NCBI GenBank assembly: GCA_964561215.1
Contig: CAZLOS010000015.1
Span: 1 to 64,000, forward strand
DNA from: JAJFUV01 sp964561215
GTDB taxonomy: Bacteria; Acidobacteriota; Terriglobia; Bryobacterales; Bryobacteraceae
Reading direction: 5' to 3'
DNA: 64,000 bases
Shown here: positions 24,991-33,070 of the stretch, piece after piece
Numbering within the stretch: the stretch's first letter is position 1
Layout of the letters: the number at the start of each line of letters is the position of its first letter
The notes under the pieces: model-generated
Databases searched by the model: none
What the model was told of the DNA's origin: nothing
What the model saw: the letters and a program-made list of their open reading frames with translations, nothing else
Translations under genes and position numbers: made by a program

Positions 24991-26455
24991 TCCCGCCCCT
25001 GACCGCGAAGCCGAGGAGCTGACCGCGGTCATCCGCGCTATCCAGGAGCGCGTCCGCGCCCGCCATCCCGGTTCTGCCGCCGGACCTTTGGATATCGCCT
25101 TGCCCGACCTCATGGAGGTGGTGCACGCGCGCGATGCCGCGCTGGCGAAAGTGGCTGCCATCGGAAGTGTGAACCCTCGGCCTCCGGGGCTTGTGAACTC
25201 GCTCGTGCAGCGTGCCAAGCGTCTCGTTGCACGCGCCCTGGGGTGGCACGTGCGCGACCAGGTCGAGTTCAACCGCGGGGTGATGACCTGCTTCGAAGCG
25301 ATTCTGGGCGCCCTGGACGAGAACAACCGCACCGTTTCGGCCCTGGCAGCCGAGTGCGCCAACCGTATCGATTCCGGCCGCGCGGCCAGCGCCGCGGAGC
25401 TTGCCGAAAGCCGACAGGCCGTCAACGGCCTGGCCAGCCAGGCTTCCGCGCTCCATGAAGAGGCACGCGAACTCAAGGACATTCGCAAGCACTGGGCCGA
25501 ATGGCGCGTCGAATGGGAGCGCAAGCTCTCCATCAACGAGGTTCAGTTCCTGCGCAGTGCCGCCGATCTGCAGACCGGCTTCCAGCATCGCGTCACGATG
25601 ATGGAGAACAACCTGCGCGAACTGGCCAAAACACAGCATGCCGATTTCGAGAACGCCCTTGACCGCTCCGCGGACGAGATTCAAAAGAAACTCTGGGCCG
25701 ATCTCGAAAACGTCCGCCTCGAATACGAGAACATCATCCACAACGAACTGCGCATCGTTCGCCAGCGAGCCGCCGTGTCGGCCGCCGCTCCCATGCCCGC
25801 CCCGGCCACGCCTCCGCCCGCGCTCGACTGGCTGCAATTCGCCGACAAGTTCCGCGGCCCCGAACCGTCCATACGCGAGCGCCAGCGCTGTTACGTTTCC
25901 GATTTCAAGGACTGCCGTGAAGTGCTCGACATCGGCTGTGGCCGAGGCGAGTTTCTGGAAGTGATGAAGGAAGCCGGTATCGCCGCGCGCGGCATCGATC
26001 TGTGCGACGAAGCCATTGCCCTTTGCCGCGCCAAGTCTCTCGACGCCGAGGTCGCCGACCTATTTGTTTATCTCGACGCCCTTGCCGACGCGTCCCTCGA
26101 CGGCATCTTCTCGGCGCAGGTGATCGAACACCTTCCGCCGGAGCGTCTCCCCGAGTTCATTCGCCTGGCCGCGGCCAAACTACGCCGCGGCGGCGTGCTG
26201 GCCATCGAGACGCCCAACCCGGAGTGCCTCGCCATTTTCGCCACGCACTTCTATCTCGATCCCACGCACACACGGCCCGTTCCGCCCGCGCTTCTCGGCT
26301 TTTACATGGTTGAGGCGGGCTTCGGCCGCCTGGAGGTCCGCAAGCTCGCGCCGGCGGTGGAATCGTTCGAGGCCTTGAATGGGCTGCCGGCCGCGTTCCG
26401 CGACGCCTTCTTCGGCGAAATGGATTACGCAGCTTTGGCGCGCAAGATATCGTGA
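24977..26455 (+). CDS. coiled-coil plus SAM-dependent methyltransferase protein
   Basis: The 492-residue protein starts at a GTG (24977) inside queF, preceded by GGAG. Residues about 1-260 are helical and charged with long heptad-like stretches (ELAESRQAVNGLASQ, NALDRSADEIQKKLWADLE), suggesting a coiled coil. A proline/alanine linker leads to a methyltransferase domain from about residue 300 with motif I VLDIGCGRGEFLEVM and the tail segment AIETPNPECLAIFATHFY, as seen in methyltransferases that act with surface-polysaccharide glycosyltransferases (WbdD-like). A chain-length or capping role is inference. It converges with the alpha/alpha-barrel gene 38 bases downstream. Confidence 0.75.
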   Translation: MATADPAPDREAEELTAVIRAIQERVRARHPGSAAGPLDIALPDLMEVVHARDAALAKVAAIGSVNPRPPGLVNSLVQRAKRLVARALGWHVRDQVEFNRGVMTCFEAILGALDENNRTVSALAAECANRIDSGRAASAAELAESRQAVNGLASQASALHEEARELKDIRKHWAEWRVEWERKLSINEVQFLRSAADLQTGFQHRVTMMENNLRELAKTQHADFENALDRSADEIQKKLWADLENVRLEYENIIHNELRIVRQRAAVSAAAPMPAPATPPPALDWLQFADKFRGPEPSIRERQRCYVSDFKDCREVLDIGCGRGEFLEVMKEAGIAARGIDLCDEAIALCRAKSLDAEVADLFVYLDALADASLDGIFSAQVIEHLPPERLPEFIRLAAAKLRRGGVLAIETPNPECLAIFATHFYLDPTHTRPVPPALLGFYMVEAGFGRLEVRKLAPAVESFEALNGLPAAFRDAFFGEMDYAALARKIS

Positions 26456-26493
26456 AGCCTTCGGCCGCGCGGCGGCAGCTGCGAACGGCCTGC

Positions 26494-27645
26494 CTAAATC
26501 AGTTCCCGGCGCTGGGGCTTGAAGGTTCCGTCCAGGTATTGATGCCACATCACCAGCGCCTGGAGGCAGAATGCCGTCGAAACAGGGTTGACGTGCGGGA
26601 TCGGTTCTCCATCCCGCCGTCCGAAAAGGAATCCACCGTCCATGCGGGGATCTTCGCTTCGGACCTGGTAGGACGCGGCGAGCCGCGCCTCTTGTTCGGC
26701 CGCTTCCCGGTCCAGAGGGACTGCGCCCAGCGCATCCGCAAACAAGCGTGCCCGCAATAGCTGCGCGCAGACATCGGAACGCTCGAAACCGGGCGCGATT
26801 TCGCGCAGCAGTCGCCCCACCTTGCCTATGCCCCACCGGGCCGCCTCCGCGCATTCCGCGCGGTCCATGCACGGCAGAAGGCCTTCCAGGAAATAGCAGT
26901 AGGCGTGCAGGCGGTCCATGACACGATGTGGATCCGTATCGCCCGGCAGGAAGCTCCGGTGCGTCTCCAGGGCGTATGCCAGAGCCTCTTCGTAATGCCG
27001 CCGGTGGCATTCCTTGCCGGTCGCCTCGCACACGTCGTACCAGGCCAGCGCGGATTTTAATTGATAGCACCCCGCCTGCCGCGACCAAGTCCCTTGCGTC
27101 GGTGCGGGCGACTTGTCCGGCAAAAGCAGGATCGGATGCGGGGCGTACACCCCGCCGAAATCGCGCGCCATCGAATCGACCGCGCGCCCGGCGGCGGCCA
27201 GCCATTCGGGAGCCTCGGTCGCGCGCCACGCCGCCAACAGGCCCCGCGCGATGATCCCGCTGTCGAAGAAATAGGCCGGCGCAGGCGCTCTGTCCCCGTT
27301 CTCGGCGGGCTCGAACGGGAAGATCTCCAACTCCCGGCTCCAGGCCGTAGAAGCCAGGAACCGCGCCGCACGCCCGGCAGCCTCCAGGTAGCGGGCGTCG
27401 CCGGTGAGTGTATGGAGAAAGGTGAACGCGCTCAATGCATATCCGGTAATCTCGGTGGAAACCCGGCGGTTGGTTTTAACGTCGGAACGATAATAGCGAG
27501 CGACCCCGCCCCCAGGCGTCTGGATTCCCGAATCCAGCAGCCATTGGCCGGCGCGGCGCAGAAAGGAGTTCGGTTGAAGCAACGAGATGTCCTTTGAAGT
27601 GAATGCTGGAGCGTACATCAAGTGGGCGTCCAACGGACTTTTCAT
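26494..27645 (-). CDS. predicted alpha/alpha-barrel protein of unknown function
   Basis: The 383-residue protein has no signal peptide. Repeated helix pairs (EITGYALSAFTFLHTLTGDARYLE is split by a short loop; FFDSGIIARGLLAAWRATEAPEW; YQLKSALAWYDVCEATG) match the alpha/alpha-toroid fold of six-hairpin glycosidases and epimerases. I recognise no specific family. Homologues of this type often sit in polysaccharide biosynthesis loci, and here the neighbour is a convergent WbdD-like methyltransferase, so a glycan role is plausible. The start at 27645 has no clear ribosome binding site; an in-frame ATG nine codons later is an alternative. It diverges from the TIGR03437 gene over 64 bp. Confidence 0.6.
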   Translation of the reverse strand: MKSPLDAHLMYAPAFTSKDISLLQPNSFLRRAGQWLLDSGIQTPGGGVARYYRSDVKTNRRVSTEITGYALSAFTFLHTLTGDARYLEAAGRAARFLASTAWSRELEIFPFEPAENGDRAPAPAYFFDSGIIARGLLAAWRATEAPEWLAAAGRAVDSMARDFGGVYAPHPILLLPDKSPAPTQGTWSRQAGCYQLKSALAWYDVCEATGKECHRRHYEEALAYALETHRSFLPGDTDPHRVMDRLHAYCYFLEGLLPCMDRAECAEAARWGIGKVGRLLREIAPGFERSDVCAQLLRARLFADALGAVPLDREAAEQEARLAASYQVRSEDPRMDGGFLFGRRDGEPIPHVNPVSTAFCLQALVMWHQYLDGTFKPQRRELI

Positions 27646-27669
27646 TCTACCATCGCGCGTTTGCGAGCT

Positions 27670-27678
27670 TGCTATACT
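27670..27678 (+). promoter_or_regulatory. extended -10 promoter of the TIGR03437 gene
   Basis: TGC-TATACT (hexamer 27673-27678) is an extended -10 motif 32 bases before the ATG. The same nine bases occur before rpmE at 42377-42385. No convincing -35 is visible. Confidence 0.5.
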
Positions 27679-27709
27679 AAAGGATCGTAACTCCTAACCG
27701 AATCTAGAC

Positions 27710-30418
27710 ATGAGGCCTTTCGTAGTTCTTCTTCTTGCGGCCATGGCCGCGACGGCCGGCGATTTCTATACCGGACAAGCCGCCCGTCTCGTTATCGGAC
27801 AGCCTACTTTCGTGGCTCAGGACGACGGGGCGAGCGCCAAGCTGCTCGGAGCCGTCGGCGGCTTGGCCTTTGCCAACGATACGCTGTTCGTGACCGACGC
27901 CAACCGCGTTGGCGCCACGCCTTTGAACCACCGTGTGCTCGTCTTCAAGAACATGTCCCAGCAGTTGCCCGCCCCGGCGGATCTGTTGACCCAGGGCGAG
28001 CGCTGCAACGTGTGCAAGGGCACTGCCAACGTCGTCTTGGGTCAGGATGACTTCCAGGGTGTTGAACTGGATCTGAAGAACAACCGCTTCCGCCTCCCGA
28101 CCGCTGTCGCGAGCGACGGCAAGATCGTCGCGGTCGCCGATACCGACAACAACCGCATCCTCATCTGGAATTCCATCCCCGCGTTAAACGGTCAGCCAGC
28201 CGATGTCGTCGTGGGCCAGGACAACTTCCTGACGAACGGCATCAGCAAGGTGCCCACGAGTAAGAGCTTGCGCGGGCCGCAGGGTGTTTGGATTCAGAAC
28301 GGCAAGCTGTTCGTGGCCGATACCCAGGCGCACCGGGTGCTGATCTGGAATACGATTCCGACCAGCAACGGCGCTGCCGCCGACGTGGTCGTCGGCCAGC
28401 CCAATTTCACCACCGCCACTGAGCAGGACCTTACCAAGTTGCCCGTCGCGCCATCGGCGAGCACCCTGCTCAATCCCGTGTCGGTCACTAGCGACGGCAC
28501 GCGGTTGTATGTGGCCGACCTGGGGCACAATCGAGTGCTGATCTGGAATAGCATTCCGACGACCAACGGCGCTGCCGCCGACGTAGTCATCGGCCAGCCG
28601 GATTTCACCACGGCGGTGGCCAACTATTCTTCAAAGTTGTGCGAATCCAACGGCACTGACAAAGATACGGGCGATCCCACCTACCCGGACCGCTGCGCCC
28701 GCACCCTGGACTTCCCCCGTTACGCGCTCAGCGACGGCAAGCGCCTGTTTGTGGCCGACGGCGGCAACGACCGTGTTCTGATCTTCAACAGCGTCCCGAC
28801 GACCAACGCGCCCACGCCCGACGTCATCCTCGGCCAGTTTGATCCCGAGGGCGACCAGGTTTCCGACAGCGCGAATGAATTGTTCCGCGCCGCCACCGAC
28901 GTCATCCGAACGCCGATGTCGCTGGCCTGGGACGGCAGCACGAACCTTTACGTGACCGACACGTTCAATCGCCGCGTCATGGTGTTCTCCGTGGGCGATC
29001 TGGTGCTGCCTTACAGCGCGGTCCGCAATTCTGCCAGCCGTGAGGTGCATGCGGTCGGTACCATAGGCCTTGCCGGAACCATCACCAAAGACGACAAGAT
29101 CACCATCACCATCAAACGCGATACTGTCGAGAACAAGTACGAATACAAGGTGAAGACGGACGACGATCTCGAAAAGATCGTCGACGACATTGTCAGTCTG
29201 ATCAACGCTGGTGACGGCAATCCACTGGTTCTCGCCACCCCCAACAAGGTGCTCTTGCAGGTCGTCCTGACGGCGCGCGAACCCGGCGAGCCGGGCAACA
29301 GTGTCGAAGTGACGACCAAGACCAATACCAGTGCCACCATCGAGGTCACGGCCAACAATGCCACCCTGGCGGGCGGCGGTGACGCCGCCAAGATCGCTCC
29401 GGGCACCCTGGTCTCCATTCTCGGCGATAACATGAGCGATGAGACCGCCGCCATTCCTTACGGGGCCATATCTCTGCCATTCAACCTTGCCGGCGTACGC
29501 GTTTACGTGGACGGCATGGAAGCGCCGCTGCTGTACGTTTCTCCGGGCCAGATCAATGCCCAGATTCCCTGGGCCACGAACTACGAGACCACCAGCGTCA
29601 GCGTCTATGTCCGCACCGAGCGCAAGGACGGCCGCGTCACCGTGACTACGCCCACCGGGGTCCCCATCATCGCGCAGAACCCCGGCATCTTCGCCGACGA
29701 GGGCGAGGACCCGCGCCCCGGCGTTGTGCTGCATGGCAGCAGTTACGCCACCGGCACGGTTTCCGTCGATGGCTCCGTTACGCCGGGTGAATCCGGCTCC
29801 ATCACGATCGAAGACCGCACTTATTCCTATGTGGCGCAGGCCGGCGATACGCTGGAGAAGATCCGCGACGCTTACATCCGCCTGCTCAGTTTCGATCCCC
29901 GGGTGGTAGCGTACAAGGCCGGCGTGTTCACGCGCATCCGCCTCCGCGCCCGCGTGCCCGGCCTGGAAGGCAACGGCATCAAGTATTCAGCGAGCGGCGC
30001 CGACAGCGGCAGCGTTATTCTGACCGCCACCACCTCCGAGTTGTGTTGCGCCAGCAAGGCCTATAGCCGCGTGACGGCCGAGAATCCGGCGTTACCGGGC
30101 GAAACCATCATCGTCTACGCGACGGGTTTGGGCTTGGTCACGCCCGAAGAGATCAATTCGACGTTGATGGACGGAATCCAATACACGGGCCCCGTCTACA
30201 ACGAGCCAATTGAATTCGTCTCTTCCATGGCTGGAACTAAGACGGCCAATGTGCTGTATGCCGGGCTGAAGCCGGGCACCATCGGTATTTACGAAGTCCA
30301 ACTCGAGTTGAACTCGGACATCCCCACGAATCCGACGACGCAGCTCACCATCGCACAGGACGTCTACGTGAGCAACATTGTTTCGTTCCCGGTAGTGAAC
30401 CCGAAGCCGGCCAACTAA
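27710..30418 (+). CDS. secreted NHL-repeat protein with split TIGR03437 C-terminal domain
   Basis: The 902-residue protein has a short signal peptide (MRPFVVLLLAAMAATAG). Residues about 18-440 hold NHL-like beta-propeller repeats, each with a core such as NRVLIWNSIPTTNGAAADVV followed by a GQP-type turn. Residues about 560-890 hold the Solibacter-type TIGR03437 domain (APGTLVSILGDNM, LYVSPGQINAQIPW, NVLYAGLKPGTIGIYEVQL). Two related ~90-residue modules are inserted, at about 456-549 and 682-774; both contain a D-D/T-LEKI core and a LTAREPGEPGNS / LRARVPGLEGNG motif, and the second splits the TIGR03437 domain. Function is unknown; a surface-binding role is inference. Expression probably starts at the extended -10 at 27670. 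Confidence 0.8.
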   Translation: MRPFVVLLLAAMAATAGDFYTGQAARLVIGQPTFVAQDDGASAKLLGAVGGLAFANDTLFVTDANRVGATPLNHRVLVFKNMSQQLPAPADLLTQGERCNVCKGTANVVLGQDDFQGVELDLKNNRFRLPTAVASDGKIVAVADTDNNRILIWNSIPALNGQPADVVVGQDNFLTNGISKVPTSKSLRGPQGVWIQNGKLFVADTQAHRVLIWNTIPTSNGAAADVVVGQPNFTTATEQDLTKLPVAPSASTLLNPVSVTSDGTRLYVADLGHNRVLIWNSIPTTNGAAADVVIGQPDFTTAVANYSSKLCESNGTDKDTGDPTYPDRCARTLDFPRYALSDGKRLFVADGGNDRVLIFNSVPTTNAPTPDVILGQFDPEGDQVSDSANELFRAATDVIRTPMSLAWDGSTNLYVTDTFNRRVMVFSVGDLVLPYSAVRNSASREVHAVGTIGLAGTITKDDKITITIKRDTVENKYEYKVKTDDDLEKIVDDIVSLINAGDGNPLVLATPNKVLLQVVLTAREPGEPGNSVEVTTKTNTSATIEVTANNATLAGGGDAAKIAPGTLVSILGDNMSDETAAIPYGAISLPFNLAGVRVYVDGMEAPLLYVSPGQINAQIPWATNYETTSVSVYVRTERKDGRVTVTTPTGVPIIAQNPGIFADEGEDPRPGVVLHGSSYATGTVSVDGSVTPGESGSITIEDRTYSYVAQAGDTLEKIRDAYIRLLSFDPRVVAYKAGVFTRIRLRARVPGLEGNGIKYSASGADSGSVILTATTSELCCASKAYSRVTAENPALPGETIIVYATGLGLVTPEEINSTLMDGIQYTGPVYNEPIEFVSSMAGTKTANVLYAGLKPGTIGIYEVQLELNSDIPTNPTTQLTIAQDVYVSNIVSFPVVNPKPAN
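28337..28417 (+). repeat. 81-bp coding direct repeat, copy 1 (NHL repeat)
   Basis: This stretch encodes one propeller repeat and is nearly identical in DNA to 28535-28615, 198 bases downstream, differing at a handful of bases. It points to recent duplication or gene conversion of repeat units. Confidence 0.75.
28535..28615 (+). repeat. 81-bp coding direct repeat, copy 2 (NHL repeat)
   Basis: Second copy of the near-identical propeller-repeat DNA found at 28337-28417. Both are in the same reading frame of the NHL/TIGR03437 protein. Confidence 0.75.
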
Positions 30419-30519
30419 GAAGCTGTCGACGCTGGCGGCCAATGCCGCATTCGGCTGTCACCTGAGTTTGCCGCCCCGCACGGCGTTGGCTACTATATGC
30501 GTCGCCTCGGACAGTTGAT

Positions 30520-31074
30520 GTGTGGCAGTCGGGGCTGGTCGGACAGCTGGACGTTGACTTCTACTCCTCGCATGCTTACGGAGCGGGGGCCTGGGGTGTG
30601 TTCTTCGAAGACGGCTCCGGGTATGGTGTCTTCCATCACGCCGACTATAGCCTCGTCACGCCCGACCACCCGGCTCAACCGGGCGAAGTCGTAATCGCGT
30701 ATTGCTCGAATCTCGTTGCCTACGCCGATGTGGCGGATGCGCCCCTCATCGGTGATCCGGCCCAGGCCGATCCGCTTCCCTGGCTGAGTCCGGCACGAAG
30801 CACGCTAACGACTTTCGCCATCTTGAAGGTCAATGCGAAGCCTTCCGAACTCCTTTACGCGGGGCTGAGTCCCGGGTCCGTAGGCCTGTTTCAGATAAAC
30901 TTCAAAGTGCCGAGTGACACCCCTGATGGGGATGCCACACTCAGCGCCACCACGGATAACAGTTCCTGTTACGGTGCCGGCGCACTTTGCCCGGCGCTGA
31001 AGGCTAGCCGGACTGTCAAGATTCCAGTGAGGCAGGCGATTCCGCGTGCCGGCAATCAAGGCGCCGACATCTGA
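30520..31074 (+). pseudogene. orphan TIGR03437-domain fragment, probably a 5'-truncated gene
   Basis: The open frame (from a GTG at 30520; open back to 30466) encodes about 184 residues that cover most of one TIGR03437 domain: GVFFEDGSGYGVFHHADYSLVTPDHP, split by variable loops, then AQPGEVVIAYCSNL and ELLYAGLSPGSVGLFQINFKVPS. There is no signal peptide and no N-terminal functional region, although this domain normally ends a large secreted protein. No ribosome binding site is visible. It directly follows a gene with the same domain and is best read as a remnant of a second paralogue; a short secreted gene with a missed start is the alternative. Confidence 0.55.
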
Positions 31075-31325
31075 GCGAGCGTTTTGTATCCGTTCTCCCG
31101 CATGACGCTGCGTGCCGCTTCCGCGCTCTCTTTGGCCACATAGAAGAACGCGCCCGTCCGCTGGCTGCGGAAAATGATGCCGCCGGTATACTCGTCCGCC
31201 TCCACTGCGTAGTCGATGCCCGATTTCGTGAAGGCGTCTTCCAGCCTGAGCGCCTCCTTCAGGCGCTTGGCGATGTACACCAGCACGGGCTCCCGGTCAT
31301 TGAAGAATGCGGCGTCCTGGCGCAT
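31056..31325 (-). CDS. small protein of unknown function (DUF2007-like pattern)
   Basis: The 89-residue product starts at the ATG at 31325, five bases after the stop of the upstream gene. The sequence VLVYIAKRLKEALRLEDAFTKSGIDYAVE suggests a strand-helix-strand unit like the putative signal-transducing DUF2007 proteins, followed by an FFYVAKESAEAARSVMRENG helix. The likeness is weak and I do not assign a function. Tight spacing makes an operon with the 145-residue gene upstream. Confidence 0.6.
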   Translation of the reverse strand: MRQDAAFFNDREPVLVYIAKRLKEALRLEDAFTKSGIDYAVEADEYTGGIIFRSQRTGAFFYVAKESAEAARSVMRENGYKTLAQMSAP

Positions 31326-31330
31326 GCCCG

Positions 31331-31768
31331 TTAGTTCCCGCGCACTCTGGCCTGGAACGCGGCGTAGCTGCCCGGAGCGCGCCGGTCCGTCCACTTTGCG
31401 AAGCTCTCCGCCACTATCTCCAGGTTCTTCAGGTAGAAGGGGCTCTGGAAGGCCTGCCGCGCATGGGGCAGTAGGTCCCGCACTTTTTCATAGGTGAACA
31501 ACAGTTCGCCGCCGCTTTGGAAGAACAGTTCCTGATTGAGCACGCCTCCCGTGACGAAGCTGGCCACCATTTCCCAGTAGCTCACCACCATGCGGAAATA
31601 AGCGTTGTTGTCCGATCCCAGCGGGCACAGCTCCAGGAACTGCTCCATGGTCGAAGCCTTGAAGTTCTTGGCCATCCATTCCCGCGCATGGCGCAGCTTG
31701 GCCTCGCGCCGCAGCTCATACAACCGCAGAATCAGGTTCACGTCGTCGTAAGTCGATTGTTGTTCCAT
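31331..31768 (-). CDS. conserved-looking helical protein of unknown function
   Basis: The 145-residue protein is mainly helical and soluble, with the segments DVNLILRLYELRREAKLRHAR and SYWEMVASFVTGGVLNQELFF. It resembles DUF4760-type proteins but without a membrane part; this is a weak resemblance. GGAGG lies five bases before the ATG at 31768, which supports this start over a longer upstream frame. It forms a two-gene operon with the 89-residue gene and diverges from dprA over 85 bp. Confidence 0.65.
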   Translation of the reverse strand: MEQQSTYDDVNLILRLYELRREAKLRHAREWMAKNFKASTMEQFLELCPLGSDNNAYFRMVVSYWEMVASFVTGGVLNQELFFQSGGELLFTYEKVRDLLPHARQAFQSPFYLKNLEIVAESFAKWTDRRAPGSYAAFQARVRGN

Positions 31769-31853
31769 GCATCCTCCTGATGGTCCTTTCAGGTTAGCGC
31801 ATCCTGTCTGAGAATCCGGCGTCCGAGTACGCACCTTTTACTTTGAACCTCTC

Positions 31854-33008
31854 ATGCCGCAACTGACCAAAGAGGATGAACTCCACTGGCTGGCCCTGCG
31901 CCTGATCCCCGGTCTCGGCGCGCGGAAAGCGGGTCAACTGCTCGAAACCTATCACACGCCACAGGCCATCTTGCGCGCCTCGCGCTCGGAGTTGGAGGCG
32001 GCGGGCCTGGCCGGGAGCGTGGCGCAGAGCCTTGCGAGCGGCTGCTCGTTTGAAGATGCCTCCGTCATGCAGCAGAATATGCTCGATACGGGAGCGGTTC
32101 TCATCACCCGCGTCGATGAACGCTACCCGCCGCGCCTGGCCGAGATTTTCGATCCGCCTATCGTATTGTTCGCCCGGGGACGCATCGAACTGCTTTCCGA
32201 ACTCATGATCGGGGTGGTCGGCACGCGCCGGCCCACGCCTTACGGCACTGCCGTGGCCGAACGCCTCGCCGGGGACCTGGCGCGCTCGGGCCTGGTCGTC
32301 GCCAGCGGCATGGCGCGCGGCATCGATACCGCTGCGCACCGCGGCGCGCTGGATGCCGGCGGAGACACCGTGGCTGTCTTCGGCTGCGGCGTCGACCTGG
32401 TTTATCCCAGTGAGAACCGCAAGCTCGCCGCTCAACTGGCCGAAAAGGGCCTGCTGTTGAGCGAGTTCCCCATGGGCGCTCCCGCCTATCCGCAGAACTT
32501 TCCCATCCGCAACCGCATCATCAGCGGGATGAGTCTGGGCGTTCTGGTAGTGGAAGGCGCCCAGTACAGCGGCTCTTCCATCACCGCGCGCCTGGCGCTG
32601 GACCAGGGGAGGGAAGTGTTCGCCGTGCCAGGCAACGTCACCTCGAAGATGAGCTGGGGACCGAACCTCCTCATCAAACAGGGTGCCAAACTCGTTCAGG
32701 ACTACAACGACGTGATCGTGGAACTCGCCCCCGAAGTCCGCCGGCGATTAGCCGAAAAAGGGCGCGCCCGTCTCGGCGCCGGGGCCGATGGAACTCCTGT
32801 CCAGGACGATTTGCCGCTCGGCCCTACAAGCGCCACCGCCCGCGCCGTGCTCGAACTGCTGCGCGTGGACCAGGCGCTGCACCTGGATGCCATACTCGAA
32901 ACACTCGAGGGGTGCTCGGCTTCCGAATTGATCTCGGTCCTGTTCGAACTCGAGATGATGGGACTGGTGAAGCAACTTCCAGGCAAGAACTTTGTTAAAG
33001 TGTGGTGA
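31854..33008 (+). CDS. dprA: DNA-processing protein DprA (Smf)
   Basis: The 384-residue protein loads RecA on incoming single-stranded DNA during natural transformation. It has an N-terminal helix-hairpin-helix-like region (LRLIPGLGARKAGQLLETY), the Rossmann-fold DprA core with GVVGTRRPTPYG, VASGMARGIDTAAHRGAL, FGCGVDLVYPSENR and YSGSSITARLALDQGREVFAVPGN, and a C-terminal winged helix. The order dprA-topA is common in bacteria, and topA starts 62 bases downstream. No ribosome binding site is evident; TACTTT ends nine bases before the ATG, so a very short leader is possible. Confidence 0.95.
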   Translation: MPQLTKEDELHWLALRLIPGLGARKAGQLLETYHTPQAILRASRSELEAAGLAGSVAQSLASGCSFEDASVMQQNMLDTGAVLITRVDERYPPRLAEIFDPPIVLFARGRIELLSELMIGVVGTRRPTPYGTAVAERLAGDLARSGLVVASGMARGIDTAAHRGALDAGGDTVAVFGCGVDLVYPSENRKLAAQLAEKGLLLSEFPMGAPAYPQNFPIRNRIISGMSLGVLVVEGAQYSGSSITARLALDQGREVFAVPGNVTSKMSWGPNLLIKQGAKLVQDYNDVIVELAPEVRRRLAEKGRARLGAGADGTPVQDDLPLGPTSATARAVLELLRVDQALHLDAILETLEGCSASELISVLFELEMMGLVKQLPGKNFVKVW

Positions 33009-33070
33009 GAAGCAGTTCCACCCGGACGCTTCCCCTTAAGAAAGCTTCATCCGCATCATCAAGAACATAT

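Noticed and set aside
28337..28615. Mobile element or recombination site at the 81-bp repeats
   Set aside because: The repeats are in-frame units of one beta-propeller protein and explained by internal duplication.
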